64,000 nt of DNA from positions 6,799,001 through 6,863,000 of the forward strand of contig CANJKZ010000723.1 in the NCBI GenBank assembly GCA_947471745.1. The letters are read 5' to 3'. A program made the position numbers and the translations under genes. This stretch comes from Closterium sp. Naga37s-1 (Eukaryota > Streptophyta > Zygnematophyceae > Desmidiales > Closteriaceae). Positions 1 through 9,352 of the stretch are shown in pieces. The notes under the pieces are model-generated. The model was not told the origin of the DNA. It worked only from the letters and a program-made list of their open reading frames with translations, and did not search any database. How positions within the stretch are numbered: the stretch's first letter is position 1; each line of letters opens with the position of its first letter.

Positions 1-777
1 TACTCCTCGCCTCAGGCCACTCCTCTGTCTACCCGCCACTCGCTCTCAGCTCTGCCTTCGGATGAGGCCGTAGAGCCGAGTGGCCCGTACCCAGAGCTTG
101 TGGGCTGCCTCATGTACCTGATGACCTGCACTCGACCTGACTTGGCATACCCTCTTAGCATCTTGGCGCGCTATGTTGCTCCTGGGAGACACCGACCAGA
201 GCACATGGCTGCAGCGAAGAGGGTGTTGCGCTACCTGTGCAGTACGTCGGGTATGGGGCTAGTGCTTGGAGGACGGGCTTGAGTTGTCCTCACTGGTCAC
301 GCAGACGCTTCTTGGGTTGACGACTTGGCTACGCAGCGGTCGTCACAGGGTTACACCTTCAGCCTTAATTCCGGTTATGTTTCGTGGCGGTCTACCCGCT
401 CGTCTTCTGTTCTCAGCTCCAGCTGTGAGGCTGAGATCTACGTAGGGGCCATGGCTGCATAGGAGTTACGCTGGCTCACCTACCTGCTGACCGACTTGGG
501 AGAGGCGCCTCGTTCTCCTCCAGTTCTGTACGTCGACAATAAGGCCATGCTGGCCTTGTGTCAGGAGCACAGACTGGAGCACAGAACGAAGCACATTGCC
601 CTTCGCTACTTTCTTGCTCGAGAGTTGCAGCAGCGCGGTCAGCTTCGTCTTGCTTACGTGGCCTCTCAGGCCAACACTGCTGATATCTTCACCAAGGCAC
701 TTCCGCCTTGTGATCATCAGCGATTCTGTACTGTTCTAGGCCTTGTGCCTACCTTGCCTCACTTGCTCACTTCTTGA
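1..777 (+). pseudogene. Copia pol, RT tail and RNase H (element A)
   Basis: This encodes the last part of a copia polyprotein: the connection domain (GCLMYLMTCTRPDLAYP at the left) and then RNase H. RNase H degrades the RNA strand of the RNA:DNA hybrid during reverse transcription in the cytoplasmic particle. Visible RNase H motifs are HADASW, the SSCEAEIY segment and YVDNKAM, followed by NTADIFTKAL near the end. The frame is broken by TGA at 280-282, where copy J has CGA, and by TAG at 460-462, where copies F and H have CAG. Both look like C>T decay. The natural stop is 775-777. The copy cannot make an intact protein. Confidence 0.88.
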
Positions 778-865
778 CTTTCCTTGTACTGTGATCTTTG
801 TATCTATACCTGCATGCTTTCACTTACTAGGTTTTGATCACTGTTGCATAACTCTACATGTGAAC

Positions 866-930
866 TGGCCTTGTGGCCATCTGCTTGTGCTCAGAATGTG
901 TGGTGACGTTGTGATCCACCCTGGGCTTGC
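866..930 (+). promoter_or_regulatory. Conserved 3' UTR block with hairpin (element A)
   Basis: Between the pol stop and the polypurine tract lies TGGCC-TTGT-GGCCA (866-879), a perfect 5-bp stem with a 4-base loop. It is followed by a conserved segment that includes GTGATCCACCCTG. The same block occurs at the same place in F, J and H although the surrounding 3' UTR has diverged. The function is unknown; an RNA role in packaging, export or 3' processing is inference. Confidence 0.55.
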
Positions 931-978
931 TTTGCTTTTCTTGACTGGTCTTGTGACCCCTTGCTCCCCCCCACTTTG

Positions 979-990
979 CCTATGGGGGTG
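979..990 (+). other. Polypurine tract (element A)
   Basis: CCTATGGGGGTG lies immediately before the 3' LTR. The same tract precedes the 3' LTRs of F, J and H. It primes plus-strand DNA synthesis. Confidence 0.8.
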
Positions 991-1117
991 TGTCAAACAT
1001 ATATGCTTTAGTCTGTTTAGATTGTAGTGGGGTTGTTCCTATGGGGTACAACAGTTTTAGGTTTTCCTACTTGTACCCACCCCTTTCCTACTGCATTCAC
1101 ACTTGTTGATTCTAACA
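991..1117 (+). repeat. 3' LTR of element A
   Basis: This 127-bp LTR starts TGTCAAAC and ends TCTAACA. It aligns by eye with the 132-bp LTRs of J, sharing TGTAGTGGGG, the GGGTACAACA block and CTTGTACCCA. The partner 5' LTR is outside the window. Confidence 0.85.
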
Positions 1118-1327
1118 TGAGGATCTAGGATCGAGCTCAGAGAAGAGAGTTTGAATTGAATGATCACCTGGGTACAACACGAGGCTATATATAGGCTCGA
1201 CACAAGGCCTAGTAACCAGGTGTTACGCGAAGGTTCCGAGGGTTGCTAAGCGTCCCGAACAGAGCCTTCCCGAATTCGGTAGAAGGCAATTCGGTGGCAA
1301 CCAAAAAGCCCAGAATTTGGTGCACGC
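1118..1327 (-). repeat. 3' LTR of chromovirus B, outer part
   Basis: This is the first 210 bp of B's left LTR, starting TGAGGATCTAGG rather than the TGTGAGG seen in the other three copies. It contains TATATATA at 1186-1193, the presumed TATA box for minus-strand transcription. It is interrupted after CACGC (1323-1327) by element C and resumes at 8875. Confidence 0.88.
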
Positions 1328-2432
1328 TGTCAACGGGAGTGTTGTTAGGCCCCGTCCTCGCTTGGGCGGAGCCAACCTTGTGGTCGGATGTGCGGGGGTT
1401 GCAGCCGACCTGCAGCAGTGGGCACGGGGGCCACTGCAAGGGCGCCGAGCTGGAGGGCGCCTGGCTGGAGGGCGCCGAGCAGGAGGACGCCGTCCTGGAC
1501 GCCTGGTTGGCGTCCTGGACGCCTGGACGGCGTCCTGGGAAGCTGGACGCCGAGCTGGGCGTCGCCACGACTACCCGGGCGCCTGGTCGACGCCGTGGGC
1601 GCCTGCACGGCGTCCTGGAAGGCCAGACGCCGACCTAGGCGTCTGCACGGCGTCCTAGGAGCCTGGGACGCCGCCCTGGGCGTCTGCACGGCGTCCTGGG
1701 GGGCCCAGACACCGACGTGGGCGTCTGGTCGGCGTCCTGGGAGGCTGGACGCCGCTCTGGAGTTCTGCTCGGCGTCCTGGGCGTCCTGGACGCCTGGATG
1801 GCGGACTGGGGACGCCGGGCATTGGTGGCCGGCTGCGGACTGTGCTGGTTGACCGGGCGTGGTTGCCCGGTCGACCGGGATACCCGGGCGACGTGCGCGA
1901 GTGTCGCCGGGGTGGAGTCTGCGAGGCCGACCTCAAGGAAGTGATCCCGAGGTCGACGTGGCTGGTGGGCGCAGTCGCTGGCGTGGAGTCTGCCAGGCGT
2001 CTGCACTGTGCACGTGACAAGGAAGTGCGCACCAACCAGCTGCGCGCACCTGCGAAGCAGGTGCACCGTTGTCCTGCGAGTGCAACGTTGTGCAGCCGAC
2101 TTGCTGCAGCGTTGGCACCCCGTGGACTGCAACGTTGGCGAACCGCTACTCTGCAACGCTGGAGCGGTGCGAGCGCTGCTGCGATAGAGCGCGGTCGACC
2201 GTGCTGCGCTGGAGGTCGACCAGCAGCCTAGCTAGCTCTGATGTAGTCAATGTTGCCAATGTTGTTGCTATCTTTCTTGTCATGTTTTCCTAGTGAAACT
2301 CTTGCCAATTCTCCCCGTGAACTAGCAAGCAGCGTGAACACAAGGAAACGACTAAGTGAACGAACGCAGAGATCACACGAGCACACGTGCCTAGCCCCTA
2401 GCCTAGCTCCGGTTGCTTCAGTTATCTCCGCA
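1328..2432 (+). repeat. 5' LTR of element C
   Basis: This 1105-bp, very GC-rich LTR starts TGTCAACGGG and ends TTATCTCCGCA. About 1440-1800 is a degenerate minisatellite built on GGCGTCCTGGACGCC-like units. The sequence becomes less GC-rich after about 2230. Long reading frames on both strands here are a by-product of GC-rich repeats. I see no clear TATA box. Confidence 0.93.
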
Positions 2433-2449
2433 TGGTGCGGTGAGCGTGG
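2433..2449 (+). other. Primer binding site (element C)
   Basis: TGGTGCGGTGAGCGTGG follows the 5' LTR directly. The identical site is present in D and I. It begins with the TGG expected from a tRNA CCA end but does not match the initiator-Met primer sequence, so another tRNA is the likely primer. Confidence 0.75.
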
Positions 2450-2551
2450 ACGACACCGCGACGAAGTTCAGACTAGCCGACTTTGCACCAACCGTGTTTG
2501 TAGGCCGGCAGCCGTGCAGTCACTAGCGTGCGCGTAGGTGACGCCGAGGTG

Positions 2552-5500
2552 ATGGACACCCTGGAGGCACAGCTGGAGGATGCGAGGAGACGCCATGAGG
2601 CCCAGGAGTACGGGGCGATACCCTGGGCAGTCGTCGAGGCAGGACTCCGCCACATGTGGGCGGCAAAGCACCCTCATTCTCGGCCTGCTTCTCCTCGACC
2701 GGTGAACAACGACGGCGGCGTCGACGTGGGCGTCAACGCCGGTGGAGGCCAGGTCGGCAGCAGTGCGGGAGGCACGTCGAGGCAACGAGGTGTGATACAC
2801 GCCGGTGAAGCCGGCGGCGTTCAGGCGCGAGGGATGCAGTCATCGGCGGCTGCAGGCTCCTCGCAGGGCGACGCCGGTGGGCGTCGAAGCGGATTGTCGC
2901 CGATGTCGGCGACCCAGGTGACGGCGGGCGGGATTGCACCGACCTACGGCTACTTCAAGTTTGCGCCGGACAGGATCTTGGTCACCCCGCCGCTCGTTGG
3001 TCGACAGGACATCCTCACCTGGAAGGAAGCCATCGAGCCCCAGCTGGAGATGGCCGGGCTGATCAACTTTGCCCGAGGAGCCGTGGTGACGCCGGACGAC
3101 CCCGACCTGCGTGCGGAGTTTCGCGCCGTGCAGCTGTTGACCTTCATGGTCATCTCGCGGTGCTGCTCGCCAGGCGTGCAGATCGCCCTGAAGTGGTGCC
3201 GAGAGTACCTCGACGCCGGTCACCGGGCGTGGCACTTCATCGAGTCGACCTACCAAGTCACCGACGACCTGTACATCTCCCAGCTGGAGGGACAGCTGAC
3301 GCACCTGCGTATGGGCGACGAGGAGACGGCGACCGGCTACTGCAACCGGGCCCGGCGAATTCTCGCCACCATCAGGATGGCCGGCGCACAGTACTCGACG
3401 GCGTCGTACGTCACCCACGTAATGCAGGGCCTCTCAAGCAACTACAACCTCCTGAAGCGGCTGTCCATGGCGCCGAGCACGAGGACGACGCTCAACGAGG
3501 ACAACCTGACCTCGTACATCCTGCAGGACGAGGCAATGCAGGAGGCCGAGCGGTCACAGGAGCTCTTGGCGCAGGCCAACTTCGTCGCCCCAGCGAGGCA
3601 AGGAAGCCGACCAGGGCAGCGTGGGCAGTCGAGCGGCGGCAGTAGCGGTGGCTGGAAGCCGAGCAAGGACGCCGACAAGAAGAAGTCGGCTAAGGATAGT
3701 GGTCGTGGAGGCGGAGGCCGACGCCGGGAATGCTGGCTGTGCGGCGATCCCGACCACCTCTCCTTCGAGTGCCCCGACCGCAGTGACTCCGATGACGACG
3801 ACGCCAAGGGAGGCCGAGGAAGGTCTGGCAGCCGTCGTTCTCGTCGAGGTGGAAGCAAGCCGCGCAAGGAGAAGCAGTCGACCAAGTCGACCTCGGCGAA
3901 GGACGCCGACTCCTCTGCTAGCGGCAAGGCGAAGGACGACAAGACGGCGTCGTGCTCGTTGGTCGGCGTCGTGGAGCCGACCGTCTCGCTGGCGCCGGAG
4001 GCCGGGGAGGACTTCCAGGCGGTGGCGGCAGCTGTGCAGGCGAACCCGGCGGTGGTCCTGCTCGACAGCGGTTGCTCGCACCACCTGATGGGAACGAAGG
4101 AGGCCTTCGTCAACCTGGGGCCGAGCGGCGACGTGAAACACGTGCGCGGCTTCAATGGGGCGTTGCAGGACGTTCAGGGCCGCGGCACTGTCGCCCTGCA
4201 AGGGGCAGCCGGGAAGCAGGTACTCATCCCCGACGTGCTGTACGTGCCCGGCGTCCGGGCAAACCTGCTTTCAGCCGGCCAGCTGAAGGAGCACGGCGTG
4301 AAGCTGCAGGAGGACGGCGACGGGATGCTGCTCGTCTCGGCAGCGGGGGAGGTGCTCGGTCGGGCGACGTACACCGGGCGTGTCCTTTGCACCGACCTGC
4401 GCCCCTGCTCGGCCACGCCGACAACGCCTACCACGGAGGTGGTGGCCCTGCGAGCGATCGTCTCGGCGACGAAGGCAACGCCGGACAGGATGCACGCAAG
4501 GCTTGCGCACGTCGGCATGGACACCATCCGGAGCTCGGCGAAGCACGAGGTCGCCACCGGGCTGGACCTCCAGTCGGCGTCCGGCGCCGACTCCCCGTGT
4601 GTTTCTTGCGTCGGCGGGAAGCTAGCGCGACATACCTTCCCCGACAAAGGCTCCGACGCCGACGGCGTGCTGGCCGTTGTGCACATCGACCTGTGCGGGC
4701 CGTTTCGCGTGGCTGCCAAGGATGGCAGCCTGTACTTCTTGCTGCTGAAGGACCGCAAGACCCGCTATGTGTGGGTGAGGCCGGTCGCCAAGAAGTCTGA
4801 CGCATTGCGGGAGTTCGTGCAGTGGCTGGCGGCGGCTGAGAGGCAGACGAAGCGGTCGGTGTTGATGCTGCGCTCTGACCGAGGTGGGGAGTTCCTCGGG
4901 AAGCAGTTCACCGACTTCGTGAACGGCAAGGGGATCGTGCACGACCTGACCTGCCCGTACACCCCGCAGCAGAACGGCATGGCGGAGCGGGAGATGAGGA
5001 CGGTGGTGGAGTCGGTGCGTACGATGCTGATGCACATGGGCGTGCAGCACCACTGGTGGCACCTCGCTCTCCGGCAGGCCGTCTGGGTCCGCAACTGTCT
5101 TGAGAGGTCGGCGCTGCCGCCGGGGACGACGCCATACCAGCTGCTTACCGGGAAGAAGCCCGACTTGTCGCTGGCACGGGTGTGGGGCTGCATGGCGCAG
5201 TTCTTGGTCCCCGAACAGCAGCGTGGTGAGAAGCTGCAGCCGAAGGCCCGGTGGGGCCTTCACCTCGGCGTGTCGGAGGAGAGCAAGGGCTGGGAGCTCC
5301 TCGACATCGCCGCCAACCGGGTGGTCACCACGTCGGACGTGGTGTTCTACGAGAGCACGTCACTGGAGGTGTGGAAGTCGGCGCACGGGCCGGCGTCGAG
5401 GCGGATGCCGGTTCACCCGCCTACGGACACCTCGGCTGCGCCGCTGCCTCTGCTCGCCGAGGTCGGTGAGCTTGCTGGTGAGGACGCCGGGGACGCTTTT

Positions 5501-5842
5501 GCCGACTTGCCTGGGCTTGCCTCGACGTCGGCCTCTGGTGATAAGGGGAGACGTGGGGCGTCACCTGTGGCGCCGACCCCAAGCATCGCCGGTGGCCGAC
5601 GTGATGCCGTGCAGCAGGTGGTGCAGCCGACTTTGGAGACGCCGCCTGCAGACCAGCAGCTGACAGGGGAGCAGGCAGCAGTGTCGCCAACCAAGGAGCA
5701 GTCAGCGACCGGGCAGTCGGCAGGGGAGCCGACCACCGGGGAGAAGTCGGCTGGGACGCCGGCTGAGGAGCAGCAGAACGCCGAGGGCAGCGACGACGGT
5801 GACGATGGAGGGGACGCCGAGGAGGTCCAGCCGGGACCATGA
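2552..5842 (+). CDS. Copia gag-protease-integrase, element C
   Basis: This is the N-terminal 1096 residues of a copia polyprotein. The ATG at 2552 is the first one in frame. Order: a capsid-like region (roughly residues 130-340), a CCHC zinc knuckle CWLCGDPDHLSFEC starting at residue 394, an aspartic protease with DSG at residue 505, an integrase zinc-binding H/H/C/C segment, and the integrase core with Asp713 (HIDLCGPF), Asp776 (RSDRGGEF) and Glu812 (NGMAEREM), the D,D-35-E spacing. Gag packages RNA, protease cuts the polyprotein and integrase joins the cDNA to the genome. It ends at TGA 5840-5842, but the same frame reopens at once into RT, and copies D and I read differently there. The stop is therefore more likely a mutation than a designed boundary, although readthrough cannot be excluded. 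Confidence 0.9.
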   Translation: MDTLEAQLEDARRRHEAQEYGAIPWAVVEAGLRHMWAAKHPHSRPASPRPVNNDGGVDVGVNAGGGQVGSSAGGTSRQRGVIHAGEAGGVQARGMQSSAAAGSSQGDAGGRRSGLSPMSATQVTAGGIAPTYGYFKFAPDRILVTPPLVGRQDILTWKEAIEPQLEMAGLINFARGAVVTPDDPDLRAEFRAVQLLTFMVISRCCSPGVQIALKWCREYLDAGHRAWHFIESTYQVTDDLYISQLEGQLTHLRMGDEETATGYCNRARRILATIRMAGAQYSTASYVTHVMQGLSSNYNLLKRLSMAPSTRTTLNEDNLTSYILQDEAMQEAERSQELLAQANFVAPARQGSRPGQRGQSSGGSSGGWKPSKDADKKKSAKDSGRGGGGRRRECWLCGDPDHLSFECPDRSDSDDDDAKGGRGRSGSRRSRRGGSKPRKEKQSTKSTSAKDADSSASGKAKDDKTASCSLVGVVEPTVSLAPEAGEDFQAVAAAVQANPAVVLLDSGCSHHLMGTKEAFVNLGPSGDVKHVRGFNGALQDVQGRGTVALQGAAGKQVLIPDVLYVPGVRANLLSAGQLKEHGVKLQEDGDGMLLVSAAGEVLGRATYTGRVLCTDLRPCSATPTTPTTEVVALRAIVSATKATPDRMHARLAHVGMDTIRSSAKHEVATGLDLQSASGADSPCVSCVGGKLARHTFPDKGSDADGVLAVVHIDLCGPFRVAAKDGSLYFLLLKDRKTRYVWVRPVAKKSDALREFVQWLAAAERQTKRSVLMLRSDRGGEFLGKQFTDFVNGKGIVHDLTCPYTPQQNGMAEREMRTVVESVRTMLMHMGVQHHWWHLALRQAVWVRNCLERSALPPGTTPYQLLTGKKPDLSLARVWGCMAQFLVPEQQRGEKLQPKARWGLHLGVSEESKGWELLDIAANRVVTTSDVVFYESTSLEVWKSAHGPASRRMPVHPPTDTSAAPLPLLAEVGELAGEDAGDAFADLPGLASTSASGDKGRRGASPVAPTPSIAGGRRDAVQQVVQPTLETPPADQQLTGEQAAVSPTKEQSATGQSAGEPTTGEKSAGTPAEEQQNAEGSDDGDDGGDAEEVQPGP

Positions 5843-8044
5843 CGTTCAGGCCGACTTCGGAGGCCGCCTGACTTCTTCGTCCCCGCTGCGTTCACCACGG
5901 TGTACGACGTGGACGACGATGACGACGACCTGCTGTACGACGACGCCGAGGAGGATGAGGAGTTTCCGGAGCTCGACCCCGACATGCTAGCCGACCCCGA
6001 GCACCGTTGGGACATCTCGACGATGACGGTGAAGGAGGCGTTGGCAAGCTGGAAGGGCCCGGCGGTGAAGGCCGCCATGGAGGAGGAGATCCGCAGCCTC
6101 ATCAACATGGGCACGTGGGAGCTGGTCGAACGCCCGCCGGGAGTGAACATCATGAAAAACCGGTGGGTGCTGACGACGAAGTACCACATCGACGACACCG
6201 TCGGGCGAGAGAAGGCGAGGCTGGTCGTGAAGGGCTTCACGCAGGTGTACGGCGCCGACTACGATGAGACGTTCGTGCCGGTGGGCAGCTACGTCACGCT
6301 GAGGATCTTCCTCAGCATCGTCGACGTGCTCAACCTCAACCTGATGCAGCTCGACATGAAGAACGCCTTCCTGCAGAGCAAGCTCGATCGGGTGCTCTAC
6401 ATGTCCCAACCGGACTACTTCAACGACGGAACCGGCCGGGTGTGCAAGCTGCTGAAGAGCCTGTACGGGCTGAAGCAGTCGCCGCTGTTGTGGTACTTGG
6501 CGCTCAACGATGTGCTGGTCGGCGCCGTGTGGAAGAAGAGCCAGGTCGACGAGGCTCTTTACTTCAAGGTCGGCGAGGACGGAGTGGCCTGCTGGGTGCT
6601 GGTCTACGTCGACGACCTGCTCGCCGCCAGCAGCAGCGCCGCGATGCTGAAGGAGCTGCTGGAAGCCGCCTTCGAGCTGCGCGAGATCTTGCCGGTGCAG
6701 AAGTACCTCGGGCTGGAGATCGTGCGCGACAGGTCGGCGGGGAAGCTGTGGCTGCACCAGCAGGGCTACGCCGACAAGCTGCGTAGGCGCTTCATCGACG
6801 AAGAGCAGACCGGGCGCACCCCGAAGACGCCGGTCTCGGTCGACGCCTACGCCGAGCTCACCTTCGACGACGAGGAGGCACAGGAACGCCAGGAGGAGGA
6901 GTACCGGCAGAAGGTCGGCTCGCTGCAGTTCGCGGCGACGACGACAAGGCCGGACGTCGCCTTCGCCTGCAGCAAGCTGGGGAGCGGCCTCACGGTGAGG
7001 AGCGACCAGCACTGGCGCGAGGTCGACCGCTGCCTTGCCTACCTCGCCAACACACGTGACACCGCCCTGGAGTTCGGCGGTGGACCTGAGTCGCTGGAGC
7101 TGGTCGGCTACGTGGACGCCGACGACGCCGGTGACAAGCAGAACAGGACGAGCACAGGCGGCTACGTGTTCGTCTACGGAGGGGCCGCGGTCTCCTGGTC
7201 GAGCCAGCGCATCAAGTGCGCGACGTTGTCGTCGACCGAGTCGGAGTACGTGGCGGCCACCGAAGCCGGGAAGGAGGGACGCCGACTTCGCTTTCTTCTC
7301 GCAGAGTTCCGGCAGCTGGACGCCGGGAAGCCGACTGTCCTGAGGGTGGACAACAAGTCGGCCATCACGGTCGCCGAGGGCATGGGGTTGACGGGCAACC
7401 TCAAGCACATGGAGCGGCGACAGGCCTGGCTGCAGCACATGGTGAAGCGCGGGAATTTCTCGCTGCAGTACATCCCGACCGCTGAGCAGCCGGCCGACTA
7501 CCTGACGAAGGCGCAACACTATCCGGCCTTCAACCGGTGCTCCGTTGCAATCGGCCAGGTGCGCTTGGCCGACGTGGGCGACGGCGACGACGACGTGCAG
7601 CAGTATGTGCCATGCCTCTTGCATGGCTGGTGCGGTGACCGGCGTGCTGTGTGTTGGGTGCACGCCGACGGACTATTCTCGGAGCTGTACTGCCGTGTGG
7701 GCTGGGGGCCCAAGCGTGAACGCGGCAGGGGAGTGTCAACGGGAGTGTTGTTAGGCCCCGTCCTCGCTTGGGCGGAGCCAACCTTGTGGTCGGATGTGCG
7801 GGGGTTGCAGCCGACCTGCAGCAGTGGGCACGGGGGCCACTGCAAGGGAGCCGAGCTGGAGGGCGCCTGGCTGGAGGGCGCCGAGCAGGAGGACGCCGTC
7901 CTGGACGCCTGGTTGGCGTCCTGGACGCCTGGACGGCGTCCTGGGAAGCTGGACGCCGAGCTGGGCGTCGCCACGACTACCCGGGCGCCTGGTCGACGCC
8001 GTGGGCGCCTGCACGGCGTCCTGGAAGGCCAGACGCCGACCTAG
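5843..8044 (+). CDS. Copia RT-RNase H, element C
   Basis: This continues the gag-integrase frame after the single TGA. An acidic linker (DVDDDDDD) leads into the RT: KNRWVLTTKY, the LDMKNAFLQ segment, YGLKQSPLLW and the catalytic YVDDLLAA around 6604. RNase H follows with YVDADDAGD, STESEYVAA and RVDNKSAIT. There is no ATG at the start; the first in-frame ATG (6050s, MTVKEA region) lies within conserved sequence, so translation as part of the polyprotein is expected. The frame does not stop before the 3' LTR and runs about 310 bases into it, ending at TAG 8042-8044. In copy D the corresponding frame stops just before the polypurine region. Confidence 0.88.
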   Translation, partial: RSGRLRRPPDFFVPAAFTTVYDVDDDDDDLLYDDAEEDEEFPELDPDMLADPEHRWDISTMTVKEALASWKGPAVKAAMEEEIRSLINMGTWELVERPPGVNIMKNRWVLTTKYHIDDTVGREKARLVVKGFTQVYGADYDETFVPVGSYVTLRIFLSIVDVLNLNLMQLDMKNAFLQSKLDRVLYMSQPDYFNDGTGRVCKLLKSLYGLKQSPLLWYLALNDVLVGAVWKKSQVDEALYFKVGEDGVACWVLVYVDDLLAASSSAAMLKELLEAAFELREILPVQKYLGLEIVRDRSAGKLWLHQQGYADKLRRRFIDEEQTGRTPKTPVSVDAYAELTFDDEEAQERQEEEYRQKVGSLQFAATTTRPDVAFACSKLGSGLTVRSDQHWREVDRCLAYLANTRDTALEFGGGPESLELVGYVDADDAGDKQNRTSTGGYVFVYGGAAVSWSSQRIKCATLSSTESEYVAATEAGKEGRRLRFLLAEFRQLDAGKPTVLRVDNKSAITVAEGMGLTGNLKHMERRQAWLQHMVKRGNFSLQYIPTAEQPADYLTKAQHYPAFNRCSVAIGQVRLADVGDGDDDVQQYVPCLLHGWCGDRRAVCWVHADGLFSELYCRVGWGPKRERGRGVSTGVLLGPVLAWAEPTLWSDVRGLQPTCSSGHGGHCKGAELEGAWLEGAEQEDAVLDAWLASWTPGRRPGKLDAELGVATTTRAPGRRRGRLHGVLEGQTPT
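7722..7733 (+). other. Polypurine tract (element C)
   Basis: GCGGCAGGGGAG sits immediately before the 3' LTR and matches the tract of D (on its minus strand at 16340-16352). Confidence 0.75.
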
Positions 8045-8869
8045 GCGTCTGCACGGCGTCCTAGGAGCCTGGGACGCCGCCCTGGGCGTCTGCACGGCGT
8101 CCTGGGGGGCCCGGACACCGACCTGGGCGTCTGGTCGGCGTCCTGGGAGGCTGGACGCCGCTCTGGAGTTCTGCTCGGCGTCCTGGGCGTCTGGACGCCG
8201 ACCTGGGGCTTCGGAAGGCGTCCTGGGCGCCTGGATGGCGGACTGGGGACGCCGGGCATTGGTGGCCGGCTGCGGACTGTGCTGGTTGGCCGGGCGTGGT
8301 TGCCCGGTCGACCGGGATACCCGGGCGACGTGCGCGAGTGTCGCCGGGGTGGAGTCTGCGAGGCCGACCTCAAGGAAGTGATCCCGAGGTCGACGTGGCT
8401 GGTGGGCGCAGTCGCTGGCGTGGAGTCTGCCAGGCGTCTGCACTGTGCACGTGACAAGGAAGAGCGCACCAACCAGCTGCGCGCACCTGCGAAGCAGGTG
8501 CACCGTTGTCCTGCGAGTGCAACGTTGTGCAGCCGACTTGCTGCAGCGTTGGCACCCCGTGGACTGCAACGTTGGCGAACCGCTACTCTGCAACGCTGGA
8601 GCGGTGCGAGTGCTGCTGCGATAGAGCGCGGTCGACCGTGCTGCGCTGGAGGTCGACCAGCAGCCTAGCTAGCTCTGATGTAGTCAATGTTGCCAATGTT
8701 GTTGCTATCTTTGTTGTCATGTTTTCCTAGTGAAACTCTTGCCAATTCTCCTCGTGAACTAGCAAGCAGCGTGAACACAAGGAAACGACTAAGTGAACGA
8801 ACGCAGAGATCACACGAGCATACGTGCCTAGCCCCTAGCCTAGCTCCCGTTGCTTCAGTTATCTCCGCA
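7734..8869 (+). repeat. 3' LTR of element C
   Basis: This 1136-bp LTR is near-identical to 1328-2432. It has one extra repeat unit near 8190-8230 containing GACGCCGACCTGGGGCTTCG, which explains the longer length. It is followed by the target duplication CACGC at 8870-8874. Confidence 0.93.
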
Positions 8870-8874
8870 CACGC

Positions 8875-9031
8875 AACCTAGCTCGGTGCTATAACTATAA
8901 TAAAATATTGGAAAACACCTAGCCTAGGAAATCAAGCAATTCATGCATGCATATAATTATCCTATGCTAGAAATAGCATAATAAAGTAAAGGCAAGATAG
9001 CATAGCTGGCATAAGCCGTCGTACTCTCACA
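8875..9031 (-). repeat. 3' LTR of chromovirus B, inner part
   Basis: B's left LTR resumes with GCAACCTAGCTCGG after element C and ends at CTCTCACA. It aligns with 14364-14520 of the right LTR. Confidence 0.88.
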
Positions 9032-9046
9032 CGTCCCCCCCTCAAA
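9032..9046 (-). other. Polypurine tract (chromovirus B)
   Basis: On the minus strand this reads CTTTGAGGGGGGGACG, directly before the 3' LTR and overlapping the stop codon of pol, as in K. Confidence 0.8.
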
Positions 9047-9350
9047 GCTGGGTGCTGTGAGATACACCCTGCTTGACAAGATAGTCCTTGAGAGCACGGC
9101 GTGCGTTGCCCATATCAGCTTCTGCAACCCAACTGTCTTGAATAGGGTCGTATCCCTTCCAGCAGATCAGGAACTCGAGGGTCTTGCCGCCGCGGCGCCG
9201 ATGAGTGAGAACGCGCTCCACTTCATACTCGGGTTCATCCTGTATGAGAACAGGTGGTGGTGGCGTTAGCTGCCATCCCTGGAACTGTTGGTTGGGGTCC
9301 TTGTAGGGTATGAGTAGCTGGACATGGAAAGCGTTGTGAAGCTTCCATGT
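9042..9350 (-). pseudogene. Chromovirus B chromodomain end of integrase
   Basis: The minus strand encodes EYEVERVLTHRRRGG, a LEFLICWKGYDP segment and DSWVAEADMGNA, a chromodomain at the end of pol. Chromovirus chromodomains bind histone marks and steer integration into heterochromatin. The usual RWKGYDP reads CWKGYDP here (R to C, the C>T type again). The stop TGA lies at 9042-9044, inside the polypurine tract. It is out of frame with the upstream integrase. Confidence 0.8.
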
Positions 9351-9352
9351 AT

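Larger units (their letters stand above)
1..1117 (+). mobile_element. Copia element A, 3' end only
   Basis: This is the 3' end of a Ty1/copia LTR retrotransposon, cut by the window start. It holds the end of pol, a 3' UTR with a conserved hairpin, a polypurine tract and a short 3' LTR. Its sequence is close to H and J, so it belongs to the same clade. The LTR is followed directly by TGAGG, which is the start of chromovirus B's LTR minus its first two bases. A therefore probably inserted a few bases inside B's LTR, with the rest of B's edge lying left of the window. Confidence 0.9.
1328..8869 (+). mobile_element. Copia element C, complete with both LTRs
   Basis: This is a 7.5-kb Ty1/copia retrotransposon flanked by a perfect 5-bp target duplication, CACGC (1323-1327 and 8870-8874). 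The structure is LTR 1328-2432, primer site, one gag-pol frame broken by a single TGA, polypurine tract, and LTR 7734-8869. The LTRs differ by about ten substitutions plus one roughly 31-bp indel in a repeat tract, so the insertion is recent relative to its host B. It is the closest to functional of all copies here, with protease, integrase, RT and RNase H motifs intact. Confidence 0.95.

Noticed and set aside
1209..2231. Several long frames on both strands inside C's LTR, with copies in D
   Set aside because: GC-rich minisatellite sequence lacks stops in several frames at once, and the peptides are Arg/Pro/Gly/Trp repeats.
5987..7663. 558-codon minus-strand frame opposite C's RT
   Set aside because: It is antisense to a clear RT-RNase H and reflects GC-rich codon use. 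Its sequence has no motif.
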